From contig NC_087074.1 in NCBI RefSeq assembly GCF_026151205.1, forward strand, positions 744,001 to 808,000: 64,000 nucleotides of DNA, read 5' to 3'. The DNA comes from Bolinopsis microptera (Eukaryota > Ctenophora > Tentaculata > Lobata > Bolinopsidae). Numbering within the stretch: position 1 is the first letter of the stretch; each line of letters starts with the position of its first letter. Of the stretch, positions 11,701 through 27,631 are shown one piece after another. Position numbers and translations under genes: made by a program. A model generated the notes under the pieces. The model saw only the letters and a list, made by a program, of their open reading frames with translations. It made no database searches and was not told the DNA's origin.

Positions 11701-13053
11701 ATTACTCGGTTAGTTCCCTCCTAAACTTGTTACTTACATGGAGCGTCATTACTCGGTTAGTTCCCTCCTAAACTTGTTACTTACATGGAGCGTCATTACT
11801 CGGTTAGTTCCCTCCTAAACTAGTTACTTACATGGAGCGTCATTACTCGGTTAGTTCCCTCCTAAACTAGTTACTTACATGGAGCGTCATTACTCGGTTA
11901 GTTCCCTCCTAAACTTGTTACTTACATGGAGCGTCATTACTCGGTTAGTTCCCTCCTAAACTTGTTACTTACATGGAGCGTCATTACTCGGTTAGTTCCC
12001 TCCTAAACTTGTTACTTACATGGAGCGTCATTACTCGGTTAGTTCCCTCCTAAACTTGTTACTTACATGGAGCGTCATTACTCGGTTAGACTTCAAGAAA
12101 TGCATTTGTAGATCTTGAAGATCGATTAACTGCTTATTAAATTTCAAGCCGTTTGGTGCTTTATGATAAAAAATGACTAAAAATTTAAGTCAGTACTATC
12201 ACTATGACATGTGTAATGAACTACTACTCTTAATGAACTTACCCCAGGTGTCTCTACTGAACTCATGTAATTTGTCGCAAACTGTGGCGGGCGCCTATTT
12301 CGAAAAGGTCGGGATTGACGGGTTTAAGGAGCACACACAAGAAATAACTCAGTATTACAAGTCACAGAGAGACGCCATTATTTCAGCGCTGGATCTGCAT
12401 ATGGCAGATCTTGCTACCTGGATTGTCCCCGAGGTTTGTTCCCTGATCCATATTTTCAATTTTGGTCAAGTGAGGGACCATCACTATTTATCATTTATCT
12501 CAGATATGCCCGGATTTCGTAAATCGTAATGAAAAACATGATGAAACATATTATTATCCTTTCAGATGGGAAATTTCGATGGCACGATTATTTGTTATTA
12601 CAGAAAATTCCGTTCATTTTGTCTTTTCACCTGTTAGTTATATTCAGGCTGGTATTTACCCACATAAATATTTTCAGGCTGGTATGTTTGTGTGGCTTAA
12701 ATTGAAGGACATAGAGGATGCATCATCATTTGCGGAGCTTGCTATGGACAATGGAGTTGCTTTTGTTCCTGGTGAGTATTGAGTGTGTATGTTGTTATCT
12801 AAATTAATATACTTACGTCAGCTTTTACAAACAAATTATCAGAACCTGTTTGATTTCGGTTAAAACATATTTAAGATTAACTGATAAATCTATTTCAGGG
12901 AGCGCGTTTGTGACGGAAGACGTAAAATCGCCCTACTTGAGACTCGCTTTCAGTTTGGTGCCTGAGAAGCAACTTGAAGAAGCAGTGATGAGACTTGCTT
13001 CCTCTATTAGAGAATCTACTAATGTTGCTTCAATCGCGCGCTATGGAGCTTAA
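2764..13053 (+). CDS. AADAT: Aminotransferase class I/II, kynurenine/2-aminoadipate aminotransferase type
   Basis: PLP enzyme that would transaminate kynurenine or 2-aminoadipate with 2-oxoglutarate (lysine/tryptophan catabolism). Exons: 2764-2981, 3352-3466, 3597-3718, 3883-4137, 6197-6349, 12248-12433, 12678-12771, 12899-13053; all phases agree, giving 431 residues plus stop (human AADAT is 425). Landmarks: LAAGSPAPVTFP (substrate loop region), ALQYNRTIG, VTTGAEFGSYLAL, CPTGSNPSG and IIEDDPYY (PLP-binding Asn and Tyr contacts), then DSLSKVLCPGFRLGF with the Schiff-base lysine at about residue 261 (Lys263 in human KAT II), and SPYLRLAFS with the carboxylate-binding Arg. The first exon is open from its acceptor with no usable in-frame ATG, so a short upstream start exon is missing. 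The intron after 6349 is almost entirely a 47 bp array copied from the exon edge. AADAT versus a sister KAT-like paralogue cannot be decided here. Confidence 0.9.
3094..3367 (+). repeat. Five-fold duplication of a splice acceptor plus exon start
   Basis: The cag acceptor followed by the first bases of the real exon (ATTGAAGGTGCCGCAATG at 3352) occurs with its AG at 3133, 3197, 3261, 3306 and 3351. Spacings are 64, 64, 45 and 45 bp, so two different unit types were amplified in succession. The 64 bp units also carry GTAAGAAACC directly after GCTGCT, a donor-like sequence. Copies 3 and 4 run into a TAA, so only the last acceptor continues the aminotransferase frame. Confidence 0.9.
4138..6196 (+). 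other. Aminotransferase intron, no gene seen
   Basis: This is intron sequence between the exon ending IIEDDPYYFIN and the exon with the PLP lysine. Apart from a possible inverted-repeat element at 4460-5011 and a short ATCTCAATGGATCAG direct repeat near 4800, nothing is recognisable. Open frames near 5244-5778 on the minus strand have no exon boundaries or family resemblance. Confidence 0.5.
4460..5011. mobile_element. Possible MITE-like inverted-repeat element
   Basis: GACATCTGTCCGACA at 4460-4474 is exactly answered by its reverse complement at 4997-5011. A second shared phrase, GACAGCGACTCTTGTCCGA, occurs as a direct repeat inside both ends (about 4471 and 4962). I see no convincing target duplication, so this may be only an inverted repeat. 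Confidence 0.4.
6308..12089 (+). repeat. 47 bp minisatellite, 123 copies, built from an exon end and its donor
   Basis: Each unit contains CCTCCTAAACTTGTTACTTA, then CATGGAGCGTCATTACTCG, then GTTAG. The first unit is the real 3' end of the aminotransferase exon (coding to 6349) plus its GTTAGT donor; 122 further units follow with no other sequence between them. The total is 123 x 47 + 1: I find a single 1 bp insertion, near 9504, and otherwise only substitutions (mostly CTTG/CTCG/CTAG at one site). The array ends at GGTTAG|ACTTC, 158 bp before the next exon's acceptor. A single copy contains a stop in the onward frame, so inclusion of extra units in mRNA would truncate the protein. Confidence 0.97.
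12641..12690 (+). promoter_or_regulatory. Duplicated 3' splice site, 30 bp apart, in frame
   Basis: TTCAGGCTGGTAT occurs with its AG at 12647 and again at 12677, the latter being the acceptor used in the model. The 30 bp between them is open in the same frame. Use of the upstream acceptor would add ten residues (AGIYPHKYFQ) before AGMFVW without a frameshift, so an alternative isoform is possible. Confidence 0.7.
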
Positions 13054-13393
13054 AGAGACTGACCTGAGTCTACAGACTTCTGAGACGATTATTGATTTGG
13101 ACCAAATTTTGGTAGTTGTATAGACTCGAAATACAAAGTAGATTGACAATTTTTTGAATAGATCTTTTTGAAAATGAGCGGGTGTATCCGATAATGAGTC
13201 GAACATGTCAAACAATTTTTGGAAAACCTTTTATGCAATTTTTGGCCATGATATCACGAAGATTTGATTGATATTGATTCATTTGCTTTTATTAGTAATA
13301 TTACTTTTATTTGTAACAATGATATTGATACACAAAAATGTCGGAGTATGGTCATTGGTTATGAATTATTGAACATTTTGCATGTAAACATTT

Positions 13394-13399
13394 AATAAA
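13394..13399 (+). promoter_or_regulatory. Candidate poly(A) signal of the aminotransferase
   Basis: AATAAA lies 341 bp after the stop codon at 13051-13053, in AT-rich sequence with no further exon. It is the nearest canonical hexamer seen downstream on this strand. Confidence 0.5.
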
Positions 13400-13606
13400 T
13401 ATATTATGGATATTTATTTATCAAAATTTGTTGCTTTAAATCCGACCCAATTGGATTTGGAGTAATGATAATTTGACCCGACTTACAGTTACATGTAAAT
13501 ATTTATATACAATAGAGTAGTAGTATTCATTGTTTATCTTAGTAGATATGCCTCACTGCTTACTATTAGAATTTAACTTCCAGTACCTACACTGTGTTTA
13601 AATACC

Positions 13607-14092
13607 TTGTCATACGTTGTATGACCCGCCGCGCACGAGTGCGCGGCTAGCTCCTCCTGTATTGTAGAAACATTGGCTCTTACTAAATCGCTCGCCCAAA
13701 AATTTCACGTGACTTTGGTTTTTTTGGTTTTGCAGCCGTACAAAACGGTTTTACATAAACCCTAATCCCAACCCTAACCCTAACCATAACCCCGAAGCTA
13801 TCCATAATCTTAACCACAACCCTAACCCGAGCCCTAAATAATCGAATTCACGTTTTACTAGTCTGTCACGTGACCAAAACGGTTTTTTGCCCATAACTCT
13901 CCAGGGAAGCATTTTAACCCTACGTCATGGGGGGTGATTCGGAATCAGCGTCCAAAAATACACCTATTTAAATCTCTTTCATGCCTAAAGGGCCTTTTCA
14001 CAAGAATTTTCTTAAAATTTGGGCGAGCGATTTAGTAGGAGCGAGAAACATTACTATCGTGAAACGACAATGGGGGTCACGACGTGATACAA
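13607..14092. mobile_element. Small DNA transposon (family A) split by another MITE
   Basis: The element starts TTGTCATACGTTGTATGAC and ends GTCACGACGTGATACAA, imperfect inverted ends. It is flanked by an exact 8 bp duplication TAAATACC at 13599-13606 and 14093-14100. Its middle is interrupted by the element at 13675-14044; without it family A is only about 110 bp, matching the 94 bp copy at 14976-15069. An 8 bp target duplication suits the hAT superfamily, but nothing coding is present. Confidence 0.85.
13675..14044. mobile_element. MITE family B nested inside family A, with 8 bp duplication
   Basis: The ends are inverted repeats built on TACTAAATCGCTCGCCCAAA (left about 13682, right complement about 14018-14037). 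The flanks carry the exact duplication GAAACATT at 13667-13674 and 14045-14052. The inside has a telomere-like CCCTAACCCTAACC stretch, the phrase AATCGAATTC, and CCAAAACGGTTTT. The same family recurs in pieces at 46299-46474, 48121-48545 and 49012-49480. It is non-coding; 8 bp duplications suggest hAT-type mobilisation (inference). Confidence 0.85.
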
Positions 14093-14117
14093 TAAATACC
14101 ATAGTTTACTGACTGGT

Positions 14118-14560
14118 TGGTCAGTTGAGAAGAATCCGGTAAAAACTGTAAAATTTCGGTCCTTTAAATTTAATCTTCAAAAACTGAAAATGGGACAATA
14201 TGATTTTGCAATTTTCTTCGGGAGTTTGACTTCCAGTTTTAAGCTTTCTGCTGTGAGCTTCCTCCGACCGAAACCAAATTTCCAGCACCTCAATCGTGGC
14301 GTATATCGGTTTCTGGGCAAATAGTTCTTCAAATCTGTCTAATTTGTGTTGAGAAATTTTCAAAACTGAAAATGGGACAGAAGTTGGAAAATGCAAATAT
14401 GAAATATTCGTTTTATTAAGCTTTCTGCTGTGAGCTTCCTCCGACCTAAACCAAACTTCCAGCACCTCAAGTGTGTCATATGCCATCTATAGGTGACTGA
14501 CTAATTGCAGTTGCGGGTGAGAAATTCAGTAAAAACTGTAAAATTTCGGTATTGCTATTG
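14118..14560 (-). repeat. Internally duplicated non-coding segment with a repeated open frame
   Basis: A stretch of about 55 bp (AAGCTTTCTGCTGTGAGCTT, then CCTCCGACC, then CCAGCACCTCAA) occurs at about 14240 and again 177 bp later. TAAAAACTGTAAAATTTCGG flanks the unit at about 14141 and 14529. On the minus strand a 121-codon frame (14486-14121) reads through both copies, each giving EVLEvWFRSEEAHSRKL. No homology is recognised, and the open frame may be chance preserved by duplication. Confidence 0.45.
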
Positions 14561-14729
14561 CATATTGTTTTCTAGAGAATGTTCGAGCTTTCTCACAATA
14601 CCAAATCTGTCATACCTTAATTTGAAATGATCAGTGAGTTTTCGCCTAGGTGCCAAAAATTGTCCGAAGAACTTGGTGGATATTGGAGTTGATATTATAG
14701 TATAATTTTGATTCACGATGTCAAAACCT

Positions 14730-15470
14730 GGTTTCAGCCCCCCTGTGTCTCAACTCGGCGAGGCCCAGTGTTACCTGGGGACATCAGGCTATCATGTTCA
14801 TAAACATAATAGAGATTCCGAATAAAGCTAAAAATTTATATTCGGCGGAATGACTTGACCATTGTTAATGGTCTGGCCCGGCGCGCGCTACTTCGTAGCA
14901 CTTGCCGTCGGGCAAGAAAGCGGCGCGCGCTACTTCGAAGAAATTTAGACGAGTAACATCCGTCAACGGAATGACTTGTCATACGTTGTATGACCCGCCG
15001 CGCACGAAGTGCGCGGCTCCCCCTGTATCACCATAGTGAAACGACCGTGGGGGTCGCAACGTGATACAAGGAATGACAGGCTGAGCGCGGCCCAGTGGTG
15101 CATCTTGCCGATCTACGGTTGCGAGAAAAATTATTTGATGCGCGGCGATGACCAGTAGTGCATCGCGCTTCACCTAACCATGTGCTTTCACGCCACTTCG
15201 GGCGCGCTTGTTTCACAAGTCAAGAGTTTTACCGCCGTGAGGCGGGCGCGCCCTACTGCAAGCGCAAGGGCTCTGGATAGATGATAGAGCAACATCGCGC
15301 TACAAAGTATAATTAAGTAATAAAATGGGGCAAAAGGCGTTGCTTTGATCAGCTGTAATATTGTAGCGCGATGCACTACTGGGCCGCGCCGCGCATCCAA
15401 TAATTCTTCTCGCGGTAGATCGGCGAAATGCACCATTGGGCCTCGCCGAGCTGCGAAGGATTGACATCGT
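14730..15470. repeat. GC-rich composite of dispersed repeats (family C) with inverted arms
   Basis: The phrases TTACCTGGGGAC, CAGGCTATCATGTTCATAA, GGAATGACAGGCTGAGCGC, GGCCCAGTGGTGCATCTTGC and AATTATTTGATGCGCGGCG occur here. The last two return in reverse complement at 15360-15460. All of them occur again at 48310-49010. This marks a multi-copy, probably non-autonomous transposon family assembled by nested insertion. Open frames across it are shadows of repeat sequence. Confidence 0.65.
14976..15069. mobile_element. Intact 94 bp copy of family A with 8 bp duplication
   Basis: It runs from TTGTCATACGTTGTATGAC to GCAACGTGATACAA, flanked by exact GGAATGAC at 14968-14975 and 15070-15077. It is inserted in a family C repeat, whose uninterrupted version reads GCGGAATGACAGGCTGAGC (48830s), so an empty-site sequence exists within this window. 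Confidence 0.85.
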
Positions 15471-17800
15471 GAATCAACTGTAACATGTAACATAATGTTT
15501 GATGATTGGATAAGCCCCAGATTGAAAAATTGTTCGGTGTTCGGACAGTTTCCTTGTGCCTTGTATAGCAGTAACCAATTTTTGTCAAAATTGAATCGAG
15601 GGAAGGTTGCCCAAAATGCATTTGTTTCAAGAATTTTGTGCTGGCCGAAATTAGCGCTAAAAACCATCCTATAGCTGCAGTCTAGTCGAAGGCAACTGTA
15701 CTCAGCAATAAAATTCATTAAACATCAGCTAATTGGTCATTTACTTATACCATCCTTATCCCGAAATACTTTCATATAGCATGATGTGGACTGATCTCAT
15801 AATTTAATCATGACAAATGTGTCAAAAAATATATATACAATAAATTAAGTCAAGTGATGCAATCAAAGAAATTTTTCCCCATTCATTCATGACGGCTTAT
15901 TAATTTTAATAAGTTTTGATTAATTCCATCTATCACATTCTTTGGACCATTCATCATTTCAATAAAGCCAATAAAGAAATGATAGAAAAACAAATTTTAG
16001 AAAAACAAATTAAAATTTTTGATTTTGGTATTTATTAATAACAATCAAAACATATCATATCATAAAAATAAAGCCGCGCGTTGGTTGACTGCCTCAGTAA
16101 GGTGAATAATATATGCTCGAAGGTGCCCTGCGCATTTACAGAACCTCATGCGGCGATCACATGATCATGATTGCTCTAACCAGAGCCCTCTCGCTTGCAG
16201 TAGCGTAGACACATGGCTATGTGAATGATCATGATACCTGTGAGCGCCAAATTTAATTTAAAGTTTCTAGAAATCATACATCACTACGAGTTACTGACAC
16301 TACACCAGATTCAGAAAAAACAACAAATAAATCCCAATTCGTCACACTTTCAGCAGCTTTTTATACTACAGTTTCGTCTGTCTTTAAGCAGCCGTCATCA
16401 GTAATACAGCGGCCATGTTGAATGCCATTTACTCAAATTATTTGTCATATAGTAGTGTTGAAAGTATTAAAACTCATCATCAATCACATGCTGTAAAAAC
16501 CCCTTTGGTTGCTTTTGGGTCGATACCTAGCTAGTATTTCAGAATAAGGGCGGTTGCTTGGACACTAAGTACATAGTATAGTTAGTGTCCAATTAGCTGA
16601 TGTCTATTTTACCTAGCTTGCTAGTCTATTGCTTGCTTTTCTCACGTTCAGAAAGCTTGAAAAGAGCGCCGCGCATGGCACAGGGACTGCTGTGCCAGGT
16701 AAATGTCTATTGAATCGTTATCGCCTATTACAGCTGCCTGTAAATTGCTTTCCCCTGACCAAGAAAACAACAATTTCAAGAAAACAACCCCTCATGAGGA
16801 CGCTCTGAAGTAGAGAGAAGCGAAGTCTTGTTTTCATATTTTAGCTACTACCCGCTTTACGACCTTGGTGCAGTTTGGTCCTGAGCCTTCTGTTGTAAAG
16901 AAGACAGGGTGTTCAAATTATCCTTTCATTTCCACGTTTCCAGTACCCAATATTGAAACAGGTTTCGTTTCTCGCATCTTGTGAAAGAAAGAGGTGCACT
17001 CAATTGCTAACTGTAGTCCATGAGCAGATTTATTAAGCCTAGCTCCATTACATTAAATTACAAATTGTGTACGTATTCTCTTTCTGTGATGACATTATCA
17101 TTATTCCTTACTTGACTATGATTAAAACAGCGTGTACTGAAGCATGCCCCTTCGATCTTGTGCACTGGTCTTGAGTTTTGTTACATGAGTTACAACATGA
17201 ATAAAACATGGGATCTCTGATTTTACACTACAAATCTGTTCTCAATATAAACAAAAAGGATGAAATACTCCTAAGCACCAACTTAAAACCACTGTATATT
17301 ATCTTCAGATGGCCCCTCCTCTTTACAGTGGCGTAACGTTGCATGTTGCCCCCCCCCCCATTCTAGAGCAAAACGTGCAGTTTTTTAAAACGATTTTTTG
17401 AGGTCCAAGATTTTCAAAATTGAATACAAAATGTTTAAAGGCCTATCTCAAAATTTTGTATGATTGATCTCTTCTAAATGGTCCCTAGAACATATCCTGA
17501 AAGTTTCAGGGTAATCGCTCAAAAAATGTGGGAGAAGATAGATTTTTAGACTCGATTTTCAGAATTCGCGATTGAAAATCGCTCGCGCAATACAATTACA
17601 CATAAGCGCTGACCTTAGACCGGCGATGATTTCGGCTAGGAATAATATTTTTCCATGGGATCAAAAGCAGCTGATAGATATCACTCCCCTCTATCAGAAA
17701 CAACTATAAAGTCGATTTCGAGAAAATTTTGATGAAGACCCCCCCCGGCCCCCTTAAATCGTGACTCCCTTTACGACCTGGGAAGAAGGAATAACTCGAC
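15471..17800. other. Intergenic region, nothing recognised
   Basis: AT-rich sequence with several open frames of 60-180 codons on the minus strand but no splice-supported exon or family motif. A C-tract lies at about 17348-17360. The first coding exons of taxilin may lie here, because the first recognised taxilin exon is internal, but I could not identify them. Confidence 0.4.
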
Positions 17801-18034
17801 TTAGGGCGGCTTCAGCGTCCGAACAGAAATAGTCTTCTTCCAAATCTGTCTATACAGCATGAGTTTGTTAATCTCTTTGCTGTCGTCAAGCCCCGTGTCC
17901 TTCCGAAGGATGTCAATGTATGTGAGATGTGGTCTTCCCCTTCGACGATGTCCTTGAAGGGGTTCCCAGAAGAGAAGTTGATGACTCGATAGAGAGAGAA
18001 GTTGATGACTAATAGAAGGAATAACAGGAAGCAT
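17801..18034 (-). pseudogene. Relic of a non-LTR retrotransposon 3' end
   Basis: The minus frame encodes 77 residues including LFWEPLQGHRRRGRPHLTY, then IDILRKDTGL and LMLYRQIWKK. The basic RRRGRP-x-L-T-Y-x-D core with a following K-D and W is the pattern seen at the C-terminal end of many LINE reverse-transcriptase polyproteins. No RT catalytic motif is present, so this is a 5'-truncated fragment. It lies 448 bp upstream of the first recognised taxilin exon. Confidence 0.5.
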
Positions 18035-18481
18035 ATCACATGCTTTTATACCTCTTCGAAGAAGTGTCTGATTGTACTAAAAAGGGTAACCACCATTACT
18101 CCCCATTTTTCTGTCTGTTTGTATATTTGTGACTGATTTGGGTATGACACAGTCCAGTTTTGCAACTGATGTGAAACTTATATGATGAGGTTGTGATTTA
18201 AAGAGTAAAATTGGTTACTGGGCCCTTCTCAGGGCCTGGATTACAACTTTAATTTCTAGATGGCTTTTTTCTTAATCATAACCTATACTACTATAGCATT
18301 TTATCATGACCATGATGACTAAAGAATGTGTTAAATCATCTGGAAATTCTAAAACAGGTTAGACTACCATTTTTGCAAGAAAGTTTTGTTTTGTCATTTT
18401 AAATATCCACAAAGTCTGTGGTTTGCCGTCCAATGACTGGCTGTTTTTAATTAACAATCTTAAACCTTTTTGTCATATCAG

Positions 18482-25317
<6,836 letters not shown>

Positions 25318-25335
25318 AGAGTTGGGGACGATAAA

Positions 25336-25341
25336 AATAAA
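25336..25341 (+). promoter_or_regulatory. Candidate poly(A) signal of taxilin
   Basis: AATAAA lies 18 bp after the proposed stop of the small last taxilin exon. The close spacing means a second, more distal signal may also be used. Confidence 0.4.
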
Positions 25342-25600
25342 TGGCTTTTCTCGGTGGATATTTAGCTGTTGATTATGTGGATTTTTGATTTTCGGTTCTT
25401 TGACTGTTTTTAACGCTTTAATGATCAATCTTATATTCTCTATTTTTGATTTAAAACGGTTGTTATTATGTCTCATTCATTTGGTCATTGGTCAACCTGA
25501 AATGGAAATTACCAAAATATTATAGTTTCTCTTAAAATGTACGAAACGAATTTTATGTAATTTACAATTCAAGTTGCTAATATTAAACAGCTTCTTCTAG

Positions 25601-25694
25601 ATTTGATGGCCAAAGGTCTACCGAAACTTCAAGGCCATGAAAAGTGTTATTGCTGTAATAGATGCACACTGTGCGATGGCTATTCCTTTCTTTG
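25601..25694 (+). other. Possible orphan exon, cysteine-rich
   Basis: A pyrimidine-rich acceptor (cttcttctag) and a strong donor (GTAAGT at 25695) bracket 94 bp. One frame is open: LMAKGLPKLQGHEK followed by CYCCNRCTLCDGYSF, six cysteines within fifteen residues; the other two frames have stops. It could be an alternative taxilin 3' exon, part of an unlisted small gene, or chance. No start or partner exon was found. Confidence 0.22.
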
Positions 25695-25784
25695 GTAAGT
25701 ATTAAACAAATTTTAACATTCAAAATTCGTTATTTGAACTGATGGCTAGGTTTTGATGTGATAAATCTCACAGTTTGTACTACA

Positions 25785-25785
<1 letters not shown>

Positions 25786-25817
<32 letters not shown>

Positions 25818-25824
25818 GGGGGGG
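25786..25824. repeat. Poly-G tract
   Basis: Thirty-one G, one A and seven G in a row. Apparent proline-rich frames on the other strand come only from this tract. Similar G or C runs occur at 3751-3765, 38139-38157 and 41039-41055. Confidence 0.9.
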
Positions 25825-26625
25825 TGCTCTGTACAGTGTTGTGACGTGGTAGCTAATAATAATAGCGGGGTATTTTGCAGTTTCGCACGTAACCCATACA
25901 AGAATATAGTAAATGCTAAGGCCTCGAAAGAATCTAATATTAGCTAAGAGGTGGTATCCAGTTCGTTGCAGAGGCATTATGGCCTGTCATCAAAATTATT
26001 AGTTGCACATGCCATCACATACGAATGGATGAGGGACAACGAGGTTTCCAGAAAAATTGTTTGGAAATTGTAAGAATGTCATCCCAAGGCCCATTGTCTC
26101 AGAATTGTACCATTTGACTTGCCTTCTATGTAAACAAGGCCCTGCTCTGGTCTCTGGACGGTCTTCTCCGGACAGTAAACGTATCTATAATTATTTCTGT
26201 TTTTATTCGCCTTAATGCAAGGAACTAACTTTTGTATTATTTTGCACCAGAACTTGGGGCGACATTCCCCTAATATTGTTGTCTTGAACATCTGTGATCG
26301 ACTGATTCACTGATTTCACGGAAGGCGCGCCACCGAATAAGTTATGTGCATAGAAAGGCCTCTTAGTCAAACTCGCTGCACGCGCTTAACATGATCTGAT
26401 ATGATAAAATGTATTCAAAGCGCGGCGGGAGTTGCAACCATGAATCGAACGAAGACAGCTTTACCTGGACATGTGTTTGATTAAAGTAGAACTATAGAAA
26501 TTGTATTCCTTTTAAATATTCGTATTGAAAAGTCACATGTAAGGGTTTTCACCTGAATAATATCAAGCTAAAAGCATGAAGCAGGAGATTTTGGACTTAA
26601 AACTTCAAATATATTAGAATAATAA

Positions 26626-26689
26626 GGGGTCGTTCACATATTACGTAGAAATTGTTCAAAAAGTGATTACGTTATATGTGAACGACCCC
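26626..26689. mobile_element. 64 bp palindromic MITE with TAA duplication (family D)
   Basis: GGGGTCGTTCACATATTACG and the complement of its first 16 bases (ending CGACCCC) form nearly the whole element, with about 20 bp between the arms. TAA flanks both sides (26623-26625, 26690-26692). The same ends occur on the larger element at 54729-55220 with TTA flanks. Three-base TWA duplications are characteristic of the PIF/Harbinger superfamily; no transposase is present. Confidence 0.75.
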
Positions 26690-27076
26690 TAAGAACCACT
26701 CAGCAATGCATTTTAACGTAATCCGACAATATTTCCGAGGACGCCATAAAGTCTATCAGTAAGATAATGGTTAATATTTGATTTTACCCTCTGGCTAAAG
26801 ACTCATATTAGCGGGACAGTTTAGCAATTTCAGCTTAAATATCTATATAGGTATTGGCGGTTGTCACTATTCAATAGATCTATAGATATTACAAGTCACA
26901 CTATGACTGTTTAATAGCTAATTATAACTAGCGGATATAATATTGAGCATACACACAATCATGCACTATGATTGCCGTAACATTTGCAAGTGCCCGTAGT
27001 TTGTACTCTTTCTGTTTACAGCTAATAGTTTGTTTTCAGCAGCGGATTTAACCAATGACCGAATGATATTTGATTC

Positions 27077-27233
27077 ATTCGGGGGGAGGGGGTTTCCAAA
27101 TGATTACGCTAGTGTACTATTGCTAGTGTACTACGCTAGTGTACTATTGACACAATAGCTATGTATAAGACTGATGAGGGGGGGGGGGGGTTACGTAATA
27201 GTAATACTGATATGTGAACGACCCCTTAGAATA
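27077..27233. mobile_element. Degenerate family D copy
   Basis: The right end reads ATATGTGAACGACCCCTTA. The left part has GGGGGGAGGGGGTTTCCAAA then TGATTACG, the reverse complement of sequence inside the 54729-55220 element. A GCTAGTGTACTA-type direct repeat sits in the middle. The left inverted end is missing, so this is a remnant. Confidence 0.55.
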
Positions 27234-27631
27234 AAAGCGTAAATTCAGTTTAAAATTATAACTACACATACTATTATACAGCGTCGTCGCTTAGCAACCC
27301 CATAAGATGCGCGTTTCATGCTTAATTATGCGTCATGACTGATGACTAGCCAGTAGCCAAAATATATATAATTTACGCCAACGCCATGTTGACTATTCAA
27401 TATTTATAACTTTGGCTGTGGTTGATATTTGATGCGGTATTTAAGGTATCGATTTCGAAATACTCTGAAGTTTCATTATCATCGATTAATTTAAGTTTAC
27501 ACGGTACAGACTAATAGTGAAAATATCGAAATAAACTAAAATTACAGAATTGCTTAAAATCAGTGGGGTTCTAGCTCTCAATAATTGAGAATTTACTGTC
27601 TGGAATTATAATTATTGTCTAAGAGTTTTCT

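Larger units (their letters stand above)
25825..27631. other. Intergenic region between taxilin and the SLC22 gene
   Basis: Contains only the two family D elements and short open frames with no exon signals. The minus-strand gene that follows ends (stop codon) at 27632, so its 3'UTR must lie at the right edge of this stretch. Confidence 0.4.

Noticed and set aside
6308-12089. CRISPR array
   Set aside because: Units abut head to tail with no unique spacers, the host is a eukaryotic intron, and the unit is derived from a coding exon. The same reasoning excludes the other arrays.
13765-13830. Interstitial telomere (CCCTAA repeats)
   Set aside because: Only a few imperfect units inside a MITE family B element; the same phrase recurs in other copies, so it is part of the transposon.
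15188-15718. 176-codon minus-strand frame
   Set aside because: Half of it lies in dispersed GC-rich family C repeat and no domain or exon signal is visible.
16668-16700. Tiny start exon for taxilin (ATG GCA CAG ... CAG|GTAAAT)
   Set aside because: It leaves in phase 0 but the first recognised taxilin exon needs a one-base carry-over, and eight codons give no homology signal.
26430-26460. tRNA-like B box (complement of AATCGAAC region)
   Set aside because: No A box or cloverleaf could be built around it.
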